Assembly (NCBI GenBank): GCA_963847085.1
Contig: CAWJYO010000002.1
Coordinates: 1-64,000, forward strand
DNA: 64,000 bases
Source: Ilyomonas sp963847085
GTDB lineage: Bacteria > Bacteroidota > Bacteroidia > Chitinophagales > Chitinophagaceae
Reading direction: 5' to 3'
The position numbers and the translations under genes were made by a program. The notes under the pieces are model-generated. The model saw nothing but the letters and a program-made list of their open reading frames with translations, did no database searches and was not told where the DNA came from. Positions 18,211 to 27,264 of this stretch are shown here, piece by piece; position 1 is the stretch's first letter; each line of letters begins with the position of its first letter.

Positions 18211-19592
18211 TTCAAACTAGCGGATTGCAGTTTTGGAAACTGTAAAGTGAAGCGATTTAAATTGTTGTAAATGATATAGCCAATACTGCCTTTGTGTAAG
18301 GTAACAATGCGCTGAATAATATTGAGTCCTAAGCCAAATCCTTTTCTGTGTGTTGAATTGGAAGCTCGGAAAAAGGGTATAAACAAACGTTCCTGTTCTT
18401 CCAAAGAAAGCAGTTTTCCATTGTTATCGAAATGAAGATAAATGTTGTTGCCAGTTGAATCAATGGTGATAGCAACCGATTTGTTTTCGCTGTATAACCA
18501 CGCATTTTTAATCAGGTTTCTGAATGCAGAACGAATCAAAGAATCATTTCCCTGGATAGACAAAAACAACTCGTTATCTGGAACCTGTGCAAACTCAAGC
18601 GATACGTTTACATTAGGCAACATGCGCTTCACCATACTCATCGTATCATACAACAATTCATCAAGCCTGAGAACAGGCCATTCAGGAGAAGTATTGGTGC
18701 GCTCGTACTGCGAAAGCAGGAGCAGCGAGTTGGTAAGTTCAACCATTTCCTGCTGGTCTTCTTTTAGCGACTGAAACACTTTTTTCGCTTCGTCAACCGT
18801 TAAATCTTTTTTAAGTGCCAGTTCAGTTTGTGCAAGCATGGTAGCTAACGGTGTGCGCAATTCATGCGAGGCGTGATGCACAAAACTTCTTTGCAGCTCA
18901 AAAGCCCGTTCAAGCCTGTCGAGCATCGCATTGAAATGAGTAGCGATTTTCGCTTCTTCATGATTGAATTTTCTTGATTTTATTTTTATCCTTTCTTCTA
19001 AATTGGTTTCTGTGATGCGCTGCATTTGTAAGCCAAGCCGTATAAAAGGCTTGGTGAGGAGATTAACAATAATTATGGCAAAAACAATAATAAACACTAC
19101 ACCGATTAAGGCAACCATGATTAGCATTCGTCCTAATGTTCTCACTCTTGCCAAACCAAACCTGTCGTAGCCATAAGCAATAACGTAGCAAGGTTGTGGC
19201 TCCTCAAAGAGAATGCTTACCATTTGTACATCACCATTTGCTGAATATAATGGCTTGTTGTTTTTTAAGGTTTTCAGTTGGCTTACAGCTGGAAGAAATT
19301 CGGCTGTTCCATTTACATTAAATACTACCCTTTGTGCAGAAGAATCAACTATAATAATATGAAAATTGTTAGTGCTGATAAAACGATAATCTGCTACAAT
19401 TTTATTAATAGAATCAGTCAAAGGTTTATGTTGCCAAATGCTATATGTGTAATAAGCTTGCGCCCACAAACGTTTATCGTATTCGTGTTTGCGTACTCCT
19501 TTGATGAATAGATAAATTACAAAAATTGAAAGCAGCAAAAGCAGTGTAAACAACAGGCTAAAAAAAGCTGTAAACCTAAACCGAAGTTTCAT
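18129..19592 (-). CDS. Two-component sensor histidine kinase (HAMP type)
   Basis: The 487-residue membrane kinase has a membrane helix near residues 8-30, a periplasmic sensor region, a second helix near 155-180, HAMP, the H-box HHASHELRTPLATM and a HATPase domain ending GFGLGLNIIQRIV. The layout is that of CusS/RprX-type kinases. It lies four bases after the response-regulator gene on the same strand and is its obvious partner. The final 35 or so residues after FTLQFPK are read through the antisense of lysC and look unlike kinase termini, so a small indel near 18220-18240 may hide the true stop. Confidence 0.88.
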   Translation of the reverse strand: MKLRFRFTAFFSLLFTLLLLLSIFVIYLFIKGVRKHEYDKRLWAQAYYTYSIWQHKPLTDSINKIVADYRFISTNNFHIIIVDSSAQRVVFNVNGTAEFLPAVSQLKTLKNNKPLYSANGDVQMVSILFEEPQPCYVIAYGYDRFGLARVRTLGRMLIMVALIGVVFIIVFAIIIVNLLTKPFIRLGLQMQRITETNLEERIKIKSRKFNHEEAKIATHFNAMLDRLERAFELQRSFVHHASHELRTPLATMLAQTELALKKDLTVDEAKKVFQSLKEDQQEMVELTNSLLLLSQYERTNTSPEWPVLRLDELLYDTMSMVKRMLPNVNVSLEFAQVPDNELFLSIQGNDSLIRSAFRNLIKNAWLYSENKSVAITIDSTGNNIYLHFDNNGKLLSLEEQERLFIPFFRASNSTHRKGFGLGLNIIQRIVTLHKGSIGYIIYNNLNRFTLQFPKLQSASLNYRLNIPLLIACKASFLCSEEIKTEML

Positions 19593-19596
19593 TATT

Positions 19597-20292
19597 TTAT
19601 ATCATCGTTTCTTTTACATAATAACCAAAGCCTGGTTTTGTATGAATTAACTTCGTTGAATAAGGTTTGTCAATTTTATTGCGAAGAAAACTAATATACA
19701 CTTCAATGGTATTGGTGCCGGTGTCGAAGTTGAGATCCCATACCTTTTCCAAAATATCCTGCTTGTTTACCACCTTGCCTTTGTTGCGCGATAGCAAAAG
19801 CAGCAAAGCAAATTCCTTTGCAGTAAGGTTAATGTTTTTGCCTTCGCGTGACACCAGTTTGTTTTCGCAGTCAATTTCCATGTCGGCGATTACAATTTTT
19901 TCGGTTGGCGCAATGCTGTTTTCAGCACGTTTCAAAAATACTTTAATGCGTGCCGATAATTCATCAAAATGAAACGGCTTCACAATGTAATCATCAGCTC
20001 CCAGGCTAAAAGCATCAATCTTGTCATTCAATTCTCCCAATGCTGTAAGCATGATAATCGGTATCTGGCCGTTGGCTTCCCTAAATTCTTTACAAAGTGC
20101 CAGGCCATTTTTGTAAGGCAAATTAATGTCTAACAACACCAAAGAATAAGCATGTTGTTTAAACATTTTTTCAGCTATGTTGCCATCAAAAGCAACATCT
20201 GTTTCAAAACCCTGCCTGTTTAACTCTTCCTGAATAACCTGACTTAATTTAGGTTCATCTTCTGCCAATAAAATTTTGTAAGGATTTTCCAT
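19597..20292 (-). CDS. OmpR-family response regulator
   Basis: The 231-residue protein has a receiver domain with acidic residues 11-13 (EDE), phosphoacceptor Asp55 in VLLDINLPYKNG and the conserved Lys in DDYIVKPF. A C-terminal winged-helix DNA-binding domain follows (LTAKEFALLLLL and TNTIEVYISFLRNKID). It is transcribed with the kinase that follows after four bases. The target genes cannot be told from the window. Confidence 0.93.
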   Translation of the reverse strand: MENPYKILLAEDEPKLSQVIQEELNRQGFETDVAFDGNIAEKMFKQHAYSLVLLDINLPYKNGLALCKEFREANGQIPIIMLTALGELNDKIDAFSLGADDYIVKPFHFDELSARIKVFLKRAENSIAPTEKIVIADMEIDCENKLVSREGKNINLTAKEFALLLLLSRNKGKVVNKQDILEKVWDLNFDTGTNTIEVYISFLRNKIDKPYSTKLIHTKPGFGYYVKETMI

Positions 20293-20634
20293 AATCTGAT
20301 TTTGGATGAAATAGAATGGTGAATGGAAATAAATTGCTTTTGAATGATTGAATTCGCTTCTGTTTTACTTAGTTGGTTTCTATTTTTTGAATTATTGAAT
20401 TCCTTTCTCATGTTCCTGATACCAATTATTATAATGGGAAAATTCTCAAAATGAAGATACAAGTTAAGGTTTACTTTTAGAAAAAAAACTGAACTGTTAA
20501 AATTTTAGGTGATTTAATCATTTTTTAAGTTCAACCCTTTTTTTATTGAATGATTATGAGCTTCTTAAAAAGAGAGTAAATTGCTATAAAATTGTTACTA
20601 TTGCTTACCAATTAGTAGTTTAAAATGTAAAACA
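20293..20634. other. Intergenic region between response regulator and ssb
   Basis: This 342-base divergent gap is A+T-rich. I see no RNA gene, no copy of the GCAAAAACAAA word and no clear TAnnTTTG match close to either start codon. Confidence 0.5.
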
Positions 20635-21102
20635 ATGATAAAGTTAACAGCCATTGGCAATCTCGGAAAAGATTGCACAGTAAACACAGTGAACAACAAA
20701 ACCGTTATTAATTTCAGTGTAGCGCACACTGAAAAGTTTAAAGACAGCATGGGCGTGCAAAAAGACAAAACCATTTGGGTTGAATGCGCTTACTGGACGG
20801 ACAGGACGGCCATTGCGCCGTACTTAAAAAAAGGAACGCAAGTGTATGTAGAAGGCTCGCCCGACATTCGGAATTATACAACAAAAGAAGGTACTACGGG
20901 AAGCTCGCTTACATTGCGTGTGCAAAGTGTTCAGTTGATTGGTGGCAAAAACAATGAAGGCGTTCCCGGTAACGAAGGAGCTTCTGCTCCGGCTTCAGCT
21001 TATAACAATAACAACAATTACAACACACAACAACCGGCATCAAAATCAGCACCACAACATCCGCAGGAAATTACCGAGCCAATGGATGATTTGCCATTCT
21101 AA
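20635..21102 (+). CDS. ssb: Single-stranded DNA-binding protein
   Basis: The 155-residue protein has the OB-fold core of bacterial SSB (MIKLTAIGNLGKDC, NFSVAHTEKF, TIWVECAYW, KGTQVYVEGSP), a low-complexity Asn/Gln/Ala linker and the acidic C-terminal tip MDDLPF, which binds partner proteins of replication and repair. It functions as a tetramer on single-stranded DNA. A strong hairpin terminator begins 13 bases after the stop codon. Confidence 0.95.
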   Translation: MIKLTAIGNLGKDCTVNTVNNKTVINFSVAHTEKFKDSMGVQKDKTIWVECAYWTDRTAIAPYLKKGTQVYVEGSPDIRNYTTKEGTTGSSLTLRVQSVQLIGGKNNEGVPGNEGASAPASAYNNNNNYNTQQPASKSAPQHPQEITEPMDDLPF

Positions 21103-21114
21103 ACTTTTTCGTGC

Positions 21115-21155
21115 AAAAACAAAAGCCCCCGACATGTCGGGGGCTTTTGTTTTTA
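21115..21155. terminator. Bidirectional hairpin terminator between ssb and pdeM, with inverted motif pair
   Basis: A near-perfect palindrome has a G+C-rich core GCCCCCGACATGTCGGGGGC flanked by AAAACAAAA and TTTTGTTTT. The left flank contains an exact GCAAAAACAAA (21113-21123) and the right a TTTGTTTTTAT form (21146-21156). It serves ssb on the plus strand and pdeM on the minus strand. Confidence 0.85.
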
Positions 21156-21812
21156 TACTCTTATTACGGATTGATTGATGATAGCAAACACTGCATCGCT
21201 TGGTTGTTTGGGCATGATGTAAACGCCGGTAAACTTACTGAACGCCGGGAGAACTACTCCCTGTTTACTGAAGTGATAACAAGGAAATGTATGCGTTTGT
21301 TTTGTGCCCGTTTTTATAACTACACCTGGATGAATGTGCCCGCTGAAAATGTAAGGCGACTCAACACCAGTGCAGTTTGCAGCAGTAACATCATGGGTAA
21401 AAATGAATTGATGAATGCACAACTGATGCTCGACAACCATAATATCGGCACCCTTATACCATTCATCTTTTAAAATGTCGTGGTTGCCTTTTACCAAAAT
21501 AAAATTGAGATAAGATATATCGTTTCGCCACTTTACAAACAGCTCCATTTCTTTGTTTTCGCGGCTATGAAACAAGTCGCCAACCACAATTAATTTTTTC
21601 GGTTTGTAAAATTGAATCTCACTAAACAACCGTTGCAAATCTTCTTTGTAAACCGCTTGCGGAACCGCAATTCCCATTTTTCTGAAATGCCCTGTTTTAC
21701 CTAAATGTAAATCCGAAACAATCAATGTTTGTTCCTCCTCCCAATACACACATCGTTGTGGAGAAAGCCAGAACGTATTGTTATAAACGGTATGATAAAC
21801 CGGTGCTGCCAT
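21153..21812 (-). CDS. pdeM: PdeM-like metallophosphoesterase
   Basis: The 219-residue calcineurin-type phosphoesterase has the metal-binding motifs SDLHLGK, VVGDLFHSRENKE, VKGNHDI and a late SGHIHPGV. It matches the ligase-associated DNA damage response endonuclease PdeM. In many bacteria pdeM sits with genes for an ATP-dependent DNA ligase, an Lhr-type helicase and an exonuclease. Here those partners are not adjacent. The stop lies in the terminator shared with ssb. It is separated from rpsA on the same strand by a second terminator. Confidence 0.82.
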   Translation of the reverse strand: MAAPVYHTVYNNTFWLSPQRCVYWEEEQTLIVSDLHLGKTGHFRKMGIAVPQAVYKEDLQRLFSEIQFYKPKKLIVVGDLFHSRENKEMELFVKWRNDISYLNFILVKGNHDILKDEWYKGADIMVVEHQLCIHQFIFTHDVTAANCTGVESPYIFSGHIHPGVVIKTGTKQTHTFPCYHFSKQGVVLPAFSKFTGVYIMPKQPSDAVFAIINQSVIRV

Positions 21813-21826
21813 AGTTTGTTTTTACA

Positions 21827-21865
21827 CAAAAAAGTCCCGACCTTTTCAGGTGTCGGGACTTCAAT
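21827..21865 (-). terminator. Hairpin terminator of rpsA
   Basis: AAGTCCCGAC (21832-21841) and GTCGGGACTT (21852-21861) form a 10-base stem with a 10-base loop. On the minus strand the stem is followed by a run of T. It lies between the rpsA stop and the pdeM start. A TTTGTTTTTAC form is at 21815-21825. Confidence 0.85.
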
Positions 21866-21882
21866 TTTATAAAGATAGAAGC

Positions 21883-23880
21883 CTATTTATTGTCTTCTTC
21901 TTTTTTCAACTTTTCTTTTATTTCTGCTAATGCGCCAAGATCGCCAAGTGTTGCTTTTTCAACTTTATTTTGAATGCTTTTCACCGCTTTTTTTGCATTG
22001 TCGGCTTCCACTCTTGCTTCTTTGCGCTGGGCTTCTTTTTCATCGGCTTTTGCCTGTTCCCAAATGCGCGAATGGCTTAATACAATGCGCTTTTCGTTAC
22101 GGTCAAATTCAATCACCATAAACTCGGCAGTTTCATCCTGCGCAACGCTTTTGCCGTCTTCTTTCAGCAAATGACGGTTAGGAGTAAATCCTTCCAGTCC
22201 ATAAGGCAGTTGAACCAAAGCACCTTTGTCGTCTTTGCGAACCACCGTTCCTTCGTGAATAGTTCCCACGGCAAATGTGTCTTCTAACGCATTCCAGGGA
22301 TCTTCTTCCAATTGCTTATGACCGAGTTGCAATTTGCGGTTGTCTTTATCTATTGCTAAAATAACAACGTCTATTTCGCTGCCTACTTTGGTATATTCAG
22401 ACGGATGATTGAAGCGTTTGAGCCAGCTTAAATCGGAGATGTGAATCATACCGCCAATGCCGGGTTCCAGTTCTACAAACACACCATAAGGAGTAATGTT
22501 TTTTACAGTTCCTTTGTGTTTGCTTCCTTCTGGGTAACGCGTTTCAATAGTGCTCCATGGGTCTTCCGACAATTGCTTGATAGAAAGGCTCATCTTACGT
22601 AATTCCTTATCCAATGTTACCACTTTAGCTTCATGTTCATCGCCTAATTTAAAGAATTCCTTTGCGTTGATTGGCGTGTTCGCCCAGGTAATTTCACTTA
22701 CGTGAACCAAACCTTCAACACCAGGTAAAATCTCAAGGAAAGCACCATAATCTTCAATGTTCACCACTTTTCCTTTTACTACTGCACCTTCATGAATGTT
22801 TTCAGGCAACACATCCCAAGGATGAGGAGTGAGTTGTTTTAAACCAAGAGAGATACGTCTTTTATCATCGTCAAAATCAAGCACAACAACATTTATCTTT
22901 TGATCCAGCTTCAATATTTCGGAAGGATGCGTGATTCGACCCCACGAAATATCGGTGATGTACAGCAAACCATCTAAGCCGCCAAGGTCCATAAAGGCGC
23001 CAAAGTCGGTAATGTTTTTCACCACACCTTCCAGCACCTGGCCTTTTTCGAGTTTCGAAATAATTTGTGCACGTTGTGCTTCTATATCACTTTCAATTAA
23101 TGCTTTATGAGATACAACGGCGTTCTTAATGGCTTCGTTTACTTTCACCACTTTAAACTCCATCGTTTTACCAACAAACTGATCGTAATCGGTAACTGGC
23201 TTCACATCAATTTGCGAACCTGGCAGGAAGGTTTCCATGCCAAATACATCTACGATTAAGCCACCTTTGGTTTTGCTGGTAACAATGCCGGTAACTACTT
23301 CGCCGGTTTTGTGCACTTCTACAATGCGCTCCCATGCACGGAAAATGCGGGCAGACTTGCGGCTTAAGTGAAGATGTCCCTGGCGGTCTTCTTTTTCTAC
23401 CACCATTACTTCTACCACATCGCCTATGTTCACGCCTTGCGTGTCTCTGAATTCGTTCAACGAAATCAATCCATCGCTTTTGAAACCGATGTTTACAACA
23501 GCGTCGGTTTTAGTGAGCGCTACCACAGTTCCATTTACAATTTCGCCATCTTCAATCTGTACAAAAGTGTCTTCATACACTTTGTCGTATTTCTTCTGGT
23601 CTTCCTTGTTGTAATGTGCCACATTGCGCTTGTCAATGCTCCAGTCAAAATCGTCGTGTGCAGCAACAGTTTCTTTTACCGGCTCTTCAATTTTTACGCT
23701 TGAAATGTCGGGCTTGTTTTCTGCAACAGGTTGTTCGGGTTGTTCTTCAGTTTGTGCAGGTTCATTTGTTGTCGCTGTAGCCTCTGTTTGTGGTTGTTCA
23801 GCCACAGTAGCAGGCTCCTGCTGTTCAGCGTTTGCGCTTGTTTCTTCAACAGGCTGGTTAACAATATTGTTATCGTCCAT
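21883..23880 (-). CDS. rpsA: 30S ribosomal protein S1
   Basis: The 665-residue protein has an acidic, Glu/Gln/Thr-rich N-terminal extension (about residues 1-75) and then six S1 RNA-binding repeats, with the recurring pattern G-x-V-x(5-8)-G-A/V-F-V/M-x-L and ends such as KRRISLGLKQL, RKMSLSIKQL and RKLQLGHKQL. S1 recruits mRNA to the 30S subunit. In Bacteroidota, which rarely use Shine-Dalgarno sequences, this role is thought to be important. A hairpin lies just before the start codon, with a promoter element further upstream. Confidence 0.95.
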   Translation of the reverse strand: MDDNNIVNQPVEETSANAEQQEPATVAEQPQTEATATTNEPAQTEEQPEQPVAENKPDISSVKIEEPVKETVAAHDDFDWSIDKRNVAHYNKEDQKKYDKVYEDTFVQIEDGEIVNGTVVALTKTDAVVNIGFKSDGLISLNEFRDTQGVNIGDVVEVMVVEKEDRQGHLHLSRKSARIFRAWERIVEVHKTGEVVTGIVTSKTKGGLIVDVFGMETFLPGSQIDVKPVTDYDQFVGKTMEFKVVKVNEAIKNAVVSHKALIESDIEAQRAQIISKLEKGQVLEGVVKNITDFGAFMDLGGLDGLLYITDISWGRITHPSEILKLDQKINVVVLDFDDDKRRISLGLKQLTPHPWDVLPENIHEGAVVKGKVVNIEDYGAFLEILPGVEGLVHVSEITWANTPINAKEFFKLGDEHEAKVVTLDKELRKMSLSIKQLSEDPWSTIETRYPEGSKHKGTVKNITPYGVFVELEPGIGGMIHISDLSWLKRFNHPSEYTKVGSEIDVVILAIDKDNRKLQLGHKQLEEDPWNALEDTFAVGTIHEGTVVRKDDKGALVQLPYGLEGFTPNRHLLKEDGKSVAQDETAEFMVIEFDRNEKRIVLSHSRIWEQAKADEKEAQRKEARVEADNAKKAVKSIQNKVEKATLGDLGALAEIKEKLKKEEDNK

Positions 23881-23885
23881 ACGTA

Positions 23886-23910
23886 AATCCCGTTTATTTT
23901 ATACGGGATT
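23886..23910 (-). promoter_or_regulatory. Leader hairpin immediately before the rpsA start
   Basis: AATCCCGT (23886-23893) and ACGGGATT (23903-23910) form a perfect 8-base stem with a 9-base A/T loop, five bases from the ATG. Its place between the promoter element and start codon suggests a site for translational control, possibly by S1 itself (inference). Confidence 0.5.
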
Positions 23911-23911
23911 G

Positions 23912-23919
23912 CAAAGTTA
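23912..23919 (-). promoter_or_regulatory. TAACTTTG minus-7 promoter element of rpsA
   Basis: On the minus strand this matches TAnnTTTG, 31 bases before the rpsA ATG. Transcription from it would include the leader hairpin. Confidence 0.5.
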
Positions 23920-24134
23920 AGATTAATATAAGTGTTTATGAAGATGTTTTTCGATAAGCATTTGGTAAAATAGGTGAGGGATAAAGTTTGTTTTTGCCTG
24001 ATTTTTTGTGATGATAAAAGTTCTCCCGCATATAACGCGGACTGTCCAGTACAAGTCTTCCGTGTAAATCTGCGCAATCTGCGGGACATTTTAGACAGCT
24101 TCTTTTGTTTTTATACCAAAACAACAAGAAACAA

Positions 24135-24142
24135 TAGCTTTG
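24135..24142 (+). promoter_or_regulatory. TAGCTTTG minus-7 promoter element of bioF
   Basis: This TAnnTTTG match ends seven bases before the ATG at 24150, so a very short or absent leader is expected. Confidence 0.45.
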
Positions 24143-24149
24143 AAACCGA

Positions 24150-25277
24150 ATGAAACTACCTGACCATTTAGAAGAAAAATTGAAGGAGAGAAAAAAGCTG
24201 AATGCTTATCGCCAACTTCGTTTACCGAATGAAGCATTGATTGATTTTTGTTCCAACGACTATTTGGGTATTGTAAAAAACAATTTGTTGTGGGATGATG
24301 AAAATTTGCGCAAAAACAAACCTCTCAAAACCGGTTCAACCGGCTCGCGTTTGTTGCGCGGAAATTATCCGTTGATAGAAGAAACCGAAGAACCAATTGC
24401 GCGCTTTCATAAGGCAGAAGCCGCGTTGTTATTCAATTCCGGCTATGATGCCAATGTTGGTGTTCTTTCTTGTATTGCACAAAAAGGAGATACTATTATT
24501 TACGATGCATTGTGCCATGCTTCCATCCGCGATGGCATCAGGCTTTCCTTTGCAACATCGTTTTCTTTTTTACATAGCAATATGGATGATTTACAGAAAA
24601 AAATGAGGGCTGCAAGCGGAAACATCTTTGTTGTTACCGAATCGGTTTTTAGCATGGATGGCGATGTTTGTCCGTTAAAAGAAATGGTGCAACTGTGTAG
24701 CCAATACGGTGCTTTTTTAATAGTTGATGAAGCTCATGCCATTGGCATTATCGGAAAGGAAGGCGAAGGTCTGGTGCAGCATTTACTTTTACAAAACGAA
24801 GTGTTTTGCCGTATTTATACGTTTGGAAAAGCTTGTGGTTGTCATGGTGCAGTTGTAGCGGGTTCAATTAGTTTAAAAAATTATCTCATCAACTTTTCGC
24901 GCAGTTTTATTTATTCCACTTCTTTGCCCGAACATGCGGTTTATTTCATTCAAAAAAGCTATGCCGTATTCCCTCATCTACAAAAAGAAAGAGAGCATTT
25001 GCAAGCGTTGATACAACAGTTTCAAAATGCCCGATTTTCTTTGCAGAAATTGCCTTCACAAACGCCGGTACAAGCCGTAATTGCGAAAGGAAATGAGGAA
25101 GTAAAAAAGCTATCCAAAATGTTGGAAGAGCGTGGTATAGATGTTAGGCCTGTTCTCTATCCAACGGTTCCAAAAGAGAGCGAACGATTGCGTATTATTT
25201 TGCATTCATTCAATACAAAAGAAGATGTTGAGCATTTAATAGAAGGTTTTAAAAATGGGCAAAAACAAACGTACTAA
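24150..25277 (+). CDS. bioF: 8-amino-7-oxononanoate synthase-like PLP enzyme (BioF)
   Basis: This 375-residue alpha-oxoamine synthase joins a pimeloyl thioester with alanine in biotin synthesis. Its motifs include DFCSNDYLGI, the glycine loop TGSTGSRLLRGN, FNSGYDANVG, the PLP-aspartate segment LIVDEAHAIGIIG and the PLP-lysine in YTFGKACGCHGA. The near relative KBL (glycine C-acetyltransferase) has a similar fold, but the short N-terminus favours BioF. No other biotin gene is adjacent. Two GCAAAAACAAA words lie in frame (24310-24320 and 25259-25269), and the second makes up part of the last codons GQKQTY. Confidence 0.85.
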   Translation: MKLPDHLEEKLKERKKLNAYRQLRLPNEALIDFCSNDYLGIVKNNLLWDDENLRKNKPLKTGSTGSRLLRGNYPLIEETEEPIARFHKAEAALLFNSGYDANVGVLSCIAQKGDTIIYDALCHASIRDGIRLSFATSFSFLHSNMDDLQKKMRAASGNIFVVTESVFSMDGDVCPLKEMVQLCSQYGAFLIVDEAHAIGIIGKEGEGLVQHLLLQNEVFCRIYTFGKACGCHGAVVAGSISLKNYLINFSRSFIYSTSLPEHAVYFIQKSYAVFPHLQKEREHLQALIQQFQNARFSLQKLPSQTPVQAVIAKGNEEVKKLSKMLEERGIDVRPVLYPTVPKESERLRIILHSFNTKEDVEHLIEGFKNGQKQTY

Positions 25278-26290
25278 AACTTAGGGCAAGGCAAACCTTT
25301 GCTGCCAGGATGTTGCTTGATATAAATCAAGGAAATTTCCATACCGCCTCTGCTGTTAGAAGCTGTTTTTAATTCGGAGGTATTGATGTCGTAAGTAAGA
25401 CCTATATGAAAATCGCTGAAATCTAAGCCCACATAAGGAATGAGTGCATCTTTCAAGCGTGTCCAGAGACCGGCATACACACTTACGCCATTATCACCCA
25501 CATCAGCATTGCCAACGGGTAGCTGAATGGCGCCTCCAACCAGGGTTTCATTAGCACCGGCCTGTTCGCTGTGCAAAGCACTTAGGTGCAAAGTGTTTCG
25601 GTCATCTATTAAAAAATAACCACCCGCCTGGAACGTAAACCGTGGATTAAGAACATAATAACCTGTAGTAGTAAATTGCTCGCGTGGCCGTGTGATGTGA
25701 TACATGCTTACACCAGCATAAAAATTATCGTGGTCTGTTGCACTTGAAGTAAATAATATACCCGTGTTCAAATCAAAATAACTTTTCTTCAAAACCGAAC
25801 CGGGAAAAACTTCTGCCGTAGGCAAGGAAAATGAGCCATCAGAAGCGAGCTGATCGCCGAATGTAAGTTTTGAAGTATAAATATTCATGTTGGAATACGT
25901 GGTTTGAAACCCAATTCCCAATTGCTTAAAACCATTTTCGTCCAGACTTTTATGATAAGCAGTTGAAAGAGCCGCATAATTAAATTTAACTGCACCAGCC
26001 GCACTTTGGTCGGTTAACGCCATGATGCCAACACCCCATGTGTCATTGTCTGCAACTTTATTTTTTAAAATAGCAAAATCGGCAGATACGGTTCCGGTTG
26101 TGTAAGCTTTATTGATAGTAGGCCATTGGTTTCGATAATTGCCAGCCACCCGAAGATCGCCATTGAATTTACCTGTAAACGCCGGGTTTAAAGTAAGCGG
26201 TGAAGAATAAAATTGTGAAAAATGCGGGTCTTGGGCAAACAGACGAACAGCACAAAACATGCACACCATCATTAGGGTAGTCCGTATCAT
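25274..26290 (-). CDS. PorP/SprF-family type IX secretion membrane protein
   Basis: The 338-residue product has a signal peptide (to about residue 19) and the family opening QDPHFSQFYSSPLTLNPAFTG, followed by beta-strand-rich sequence of an outer-membrane barrel. PorP/SprF proteins work with the type IX secretion system and help deliver or anchor gliding and surface proteins with C-terminal sorting domains. One such protein is encoded at 39808-42033. The 3' end overlaps bioF by four bases in convergent orientation. Confidence 0.9.
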   Translation of the reverse strand: MIRTTLMMVCMFCAVRLFAQDPHFSQFYSSPLTLNPAFTGKFNGDLRVAGNYRNQWPTINKAYTTGTVSADFAILKNKVADNDTWGVGIMALTDQSAAGAVKFNYAALSTAYHKSLDENGFKQLGIGFQTTYSNMNIYTSKLTFGDQLASDGSFSLPTAEVFPGSVLKKSYFDLNTGILFTSSATDHDNFYAGVSMYHITRPREQFTTTGYYVLNPRFTFQAGGYFLIDDRNTLHLSALHSEQAGANETLVGGAIQLPVGNADVGDNGVSVYAGLWTRLKDALIPYVGLDFSDFHIGLTYDINTSELKTASNSRGGMEISLIYIKQHPGSKGLPCPKF

Positions 26291-26370
26291 GAGCAGAAAA
26301 TTTCTTTGTGAAAGTACATTAATTTTCAGAAACGTTTGGCTTTTTTTAAAAGTATAAAACCAGTCTTCTT

Positions 26371-27024
26371 TTACGATTGATTTTTATTTCCATAAGCCAG
26401 ATCGCCTGCATCGCCCAAACCCGGAACAATGTAACCTTTGGCGGTAAGTTCTTCATCAATATCGCCGCACCAGACGGTTACTTTATCACCCGCTTCACGC
26501 CTCAGGTATTCTATTCCGGTAGTGCAGGCAATAGCCGTAACAATATGTATAAAGGAAGGTTCGCCTTCGGCTTGCATTCGTTCAAGCGATTTTACCAATG
26601 AGGCTCCGGTTGCCAGCATCGGATCGCTCAAAATCAAAATTCTTCCTTCCAGCACAGGGCTGCTCATGTATTCGATATGAATATCGAAGCTACCATCCCG
26701 ACGATGTTTGCGATAAGCGCTGATAAAAGCATTGTCAGCTTTATCAAAATAATTTAATAAACCTTGGTGCAAGGGTAAACCGGCGCGAAGTATGGTTGCC
26801 AACACCGGTTGTTCCAACAGTACTTTGCTATTGTGAATGCCAAGCGGCGTTTGCACTTCAACTTCTTTAGCCGGCAACTGTTTACTGATTTCATAAGCGG
26901 CTACTTCGCCAATTCGCTCTAAATTTCTCCGAAAGCGGAGCCGGTCTGTTTGCACGTCAATGCTGCGCAATTCGCTTACCCAATTGCTCACCAAACTATG
27001 ATGCTCGCTTAAATTGATAACCAT
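26371..27024 (-). CDS. upp: Uracil phosphoribosyltransferase
   Basis: Upp makes UMP from uracil and PRPP in pyrimidine salvage. The 217-residue product contains LRAGLPLHQGLLNYFDKAD, the PRPP-binding loop ILSDPMLATGASLVKSL and the C-terminal uracil-binding PGLGDAGDLAYG. I choose the ATG at 27024 (MVINLSEHHSLVSNW). The open frame runs 33 bases further upstream but lacks homology. Confidence 0.93.
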   Translation of the reverse strand: MVINLSEHHSLVSNWVSELRSIDVQTDRLRFRRNLERIGEVAAYEISKQLPAKEVEVQTPLGIHNSKVLLEQPVLATILRAGLPLHQGLLNYFDKADNAFISAYRKHRRDGSFDIHIEYMSSPVLEGRILILSDPMLATGASLVKSLERMQAEGEPSFIHIVTAIACTTGIEYLRREAGDKVTVWCGDIDEELTAKGYIVPGLGDAGDLAYGNKNQS

Positions 27025-27053
27025 AAAAAGTATCAGAATTCGAGGTGCAAGAT

Positions 27054-27260
27054 ACAAGGTTCAAAGAACAAGATGCAAGGTTCAAGAATGAAGTTTCAAG
27101 AGACAAGGAATAAGTTACATGAGATAAGAATTACAGCAAAAACAAATCGGTGGATTATTTTTACAAAACCTGCTTCTATCAATTCTGTCTTGTTTGTTTT
27201 CTGAAACTTGTTTCTTGAACCACACTTCTTGTCTCTTGTTTCTTGACTCTTGATTCTTAA
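27054..27260. repeat. Long imperfect inverted repeat of CAAG/GTTC units with a motif copy near the middle
   Basis: The left half (27054-27125) is made of spaced CAAG, GTTCAAG and CAAGG units. The right half (27180-27250) carries their inversions such as CTTGTTTCTTGAAC and CTTGTCTCTTG. Between them, at 27136-27146, is an exact GCAAAAACAAA. The element fills the gap between upp and the RDD gene. No coding potential is seen. Confidence 0.65.
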
Positions 27261-27264
27261 ACAG

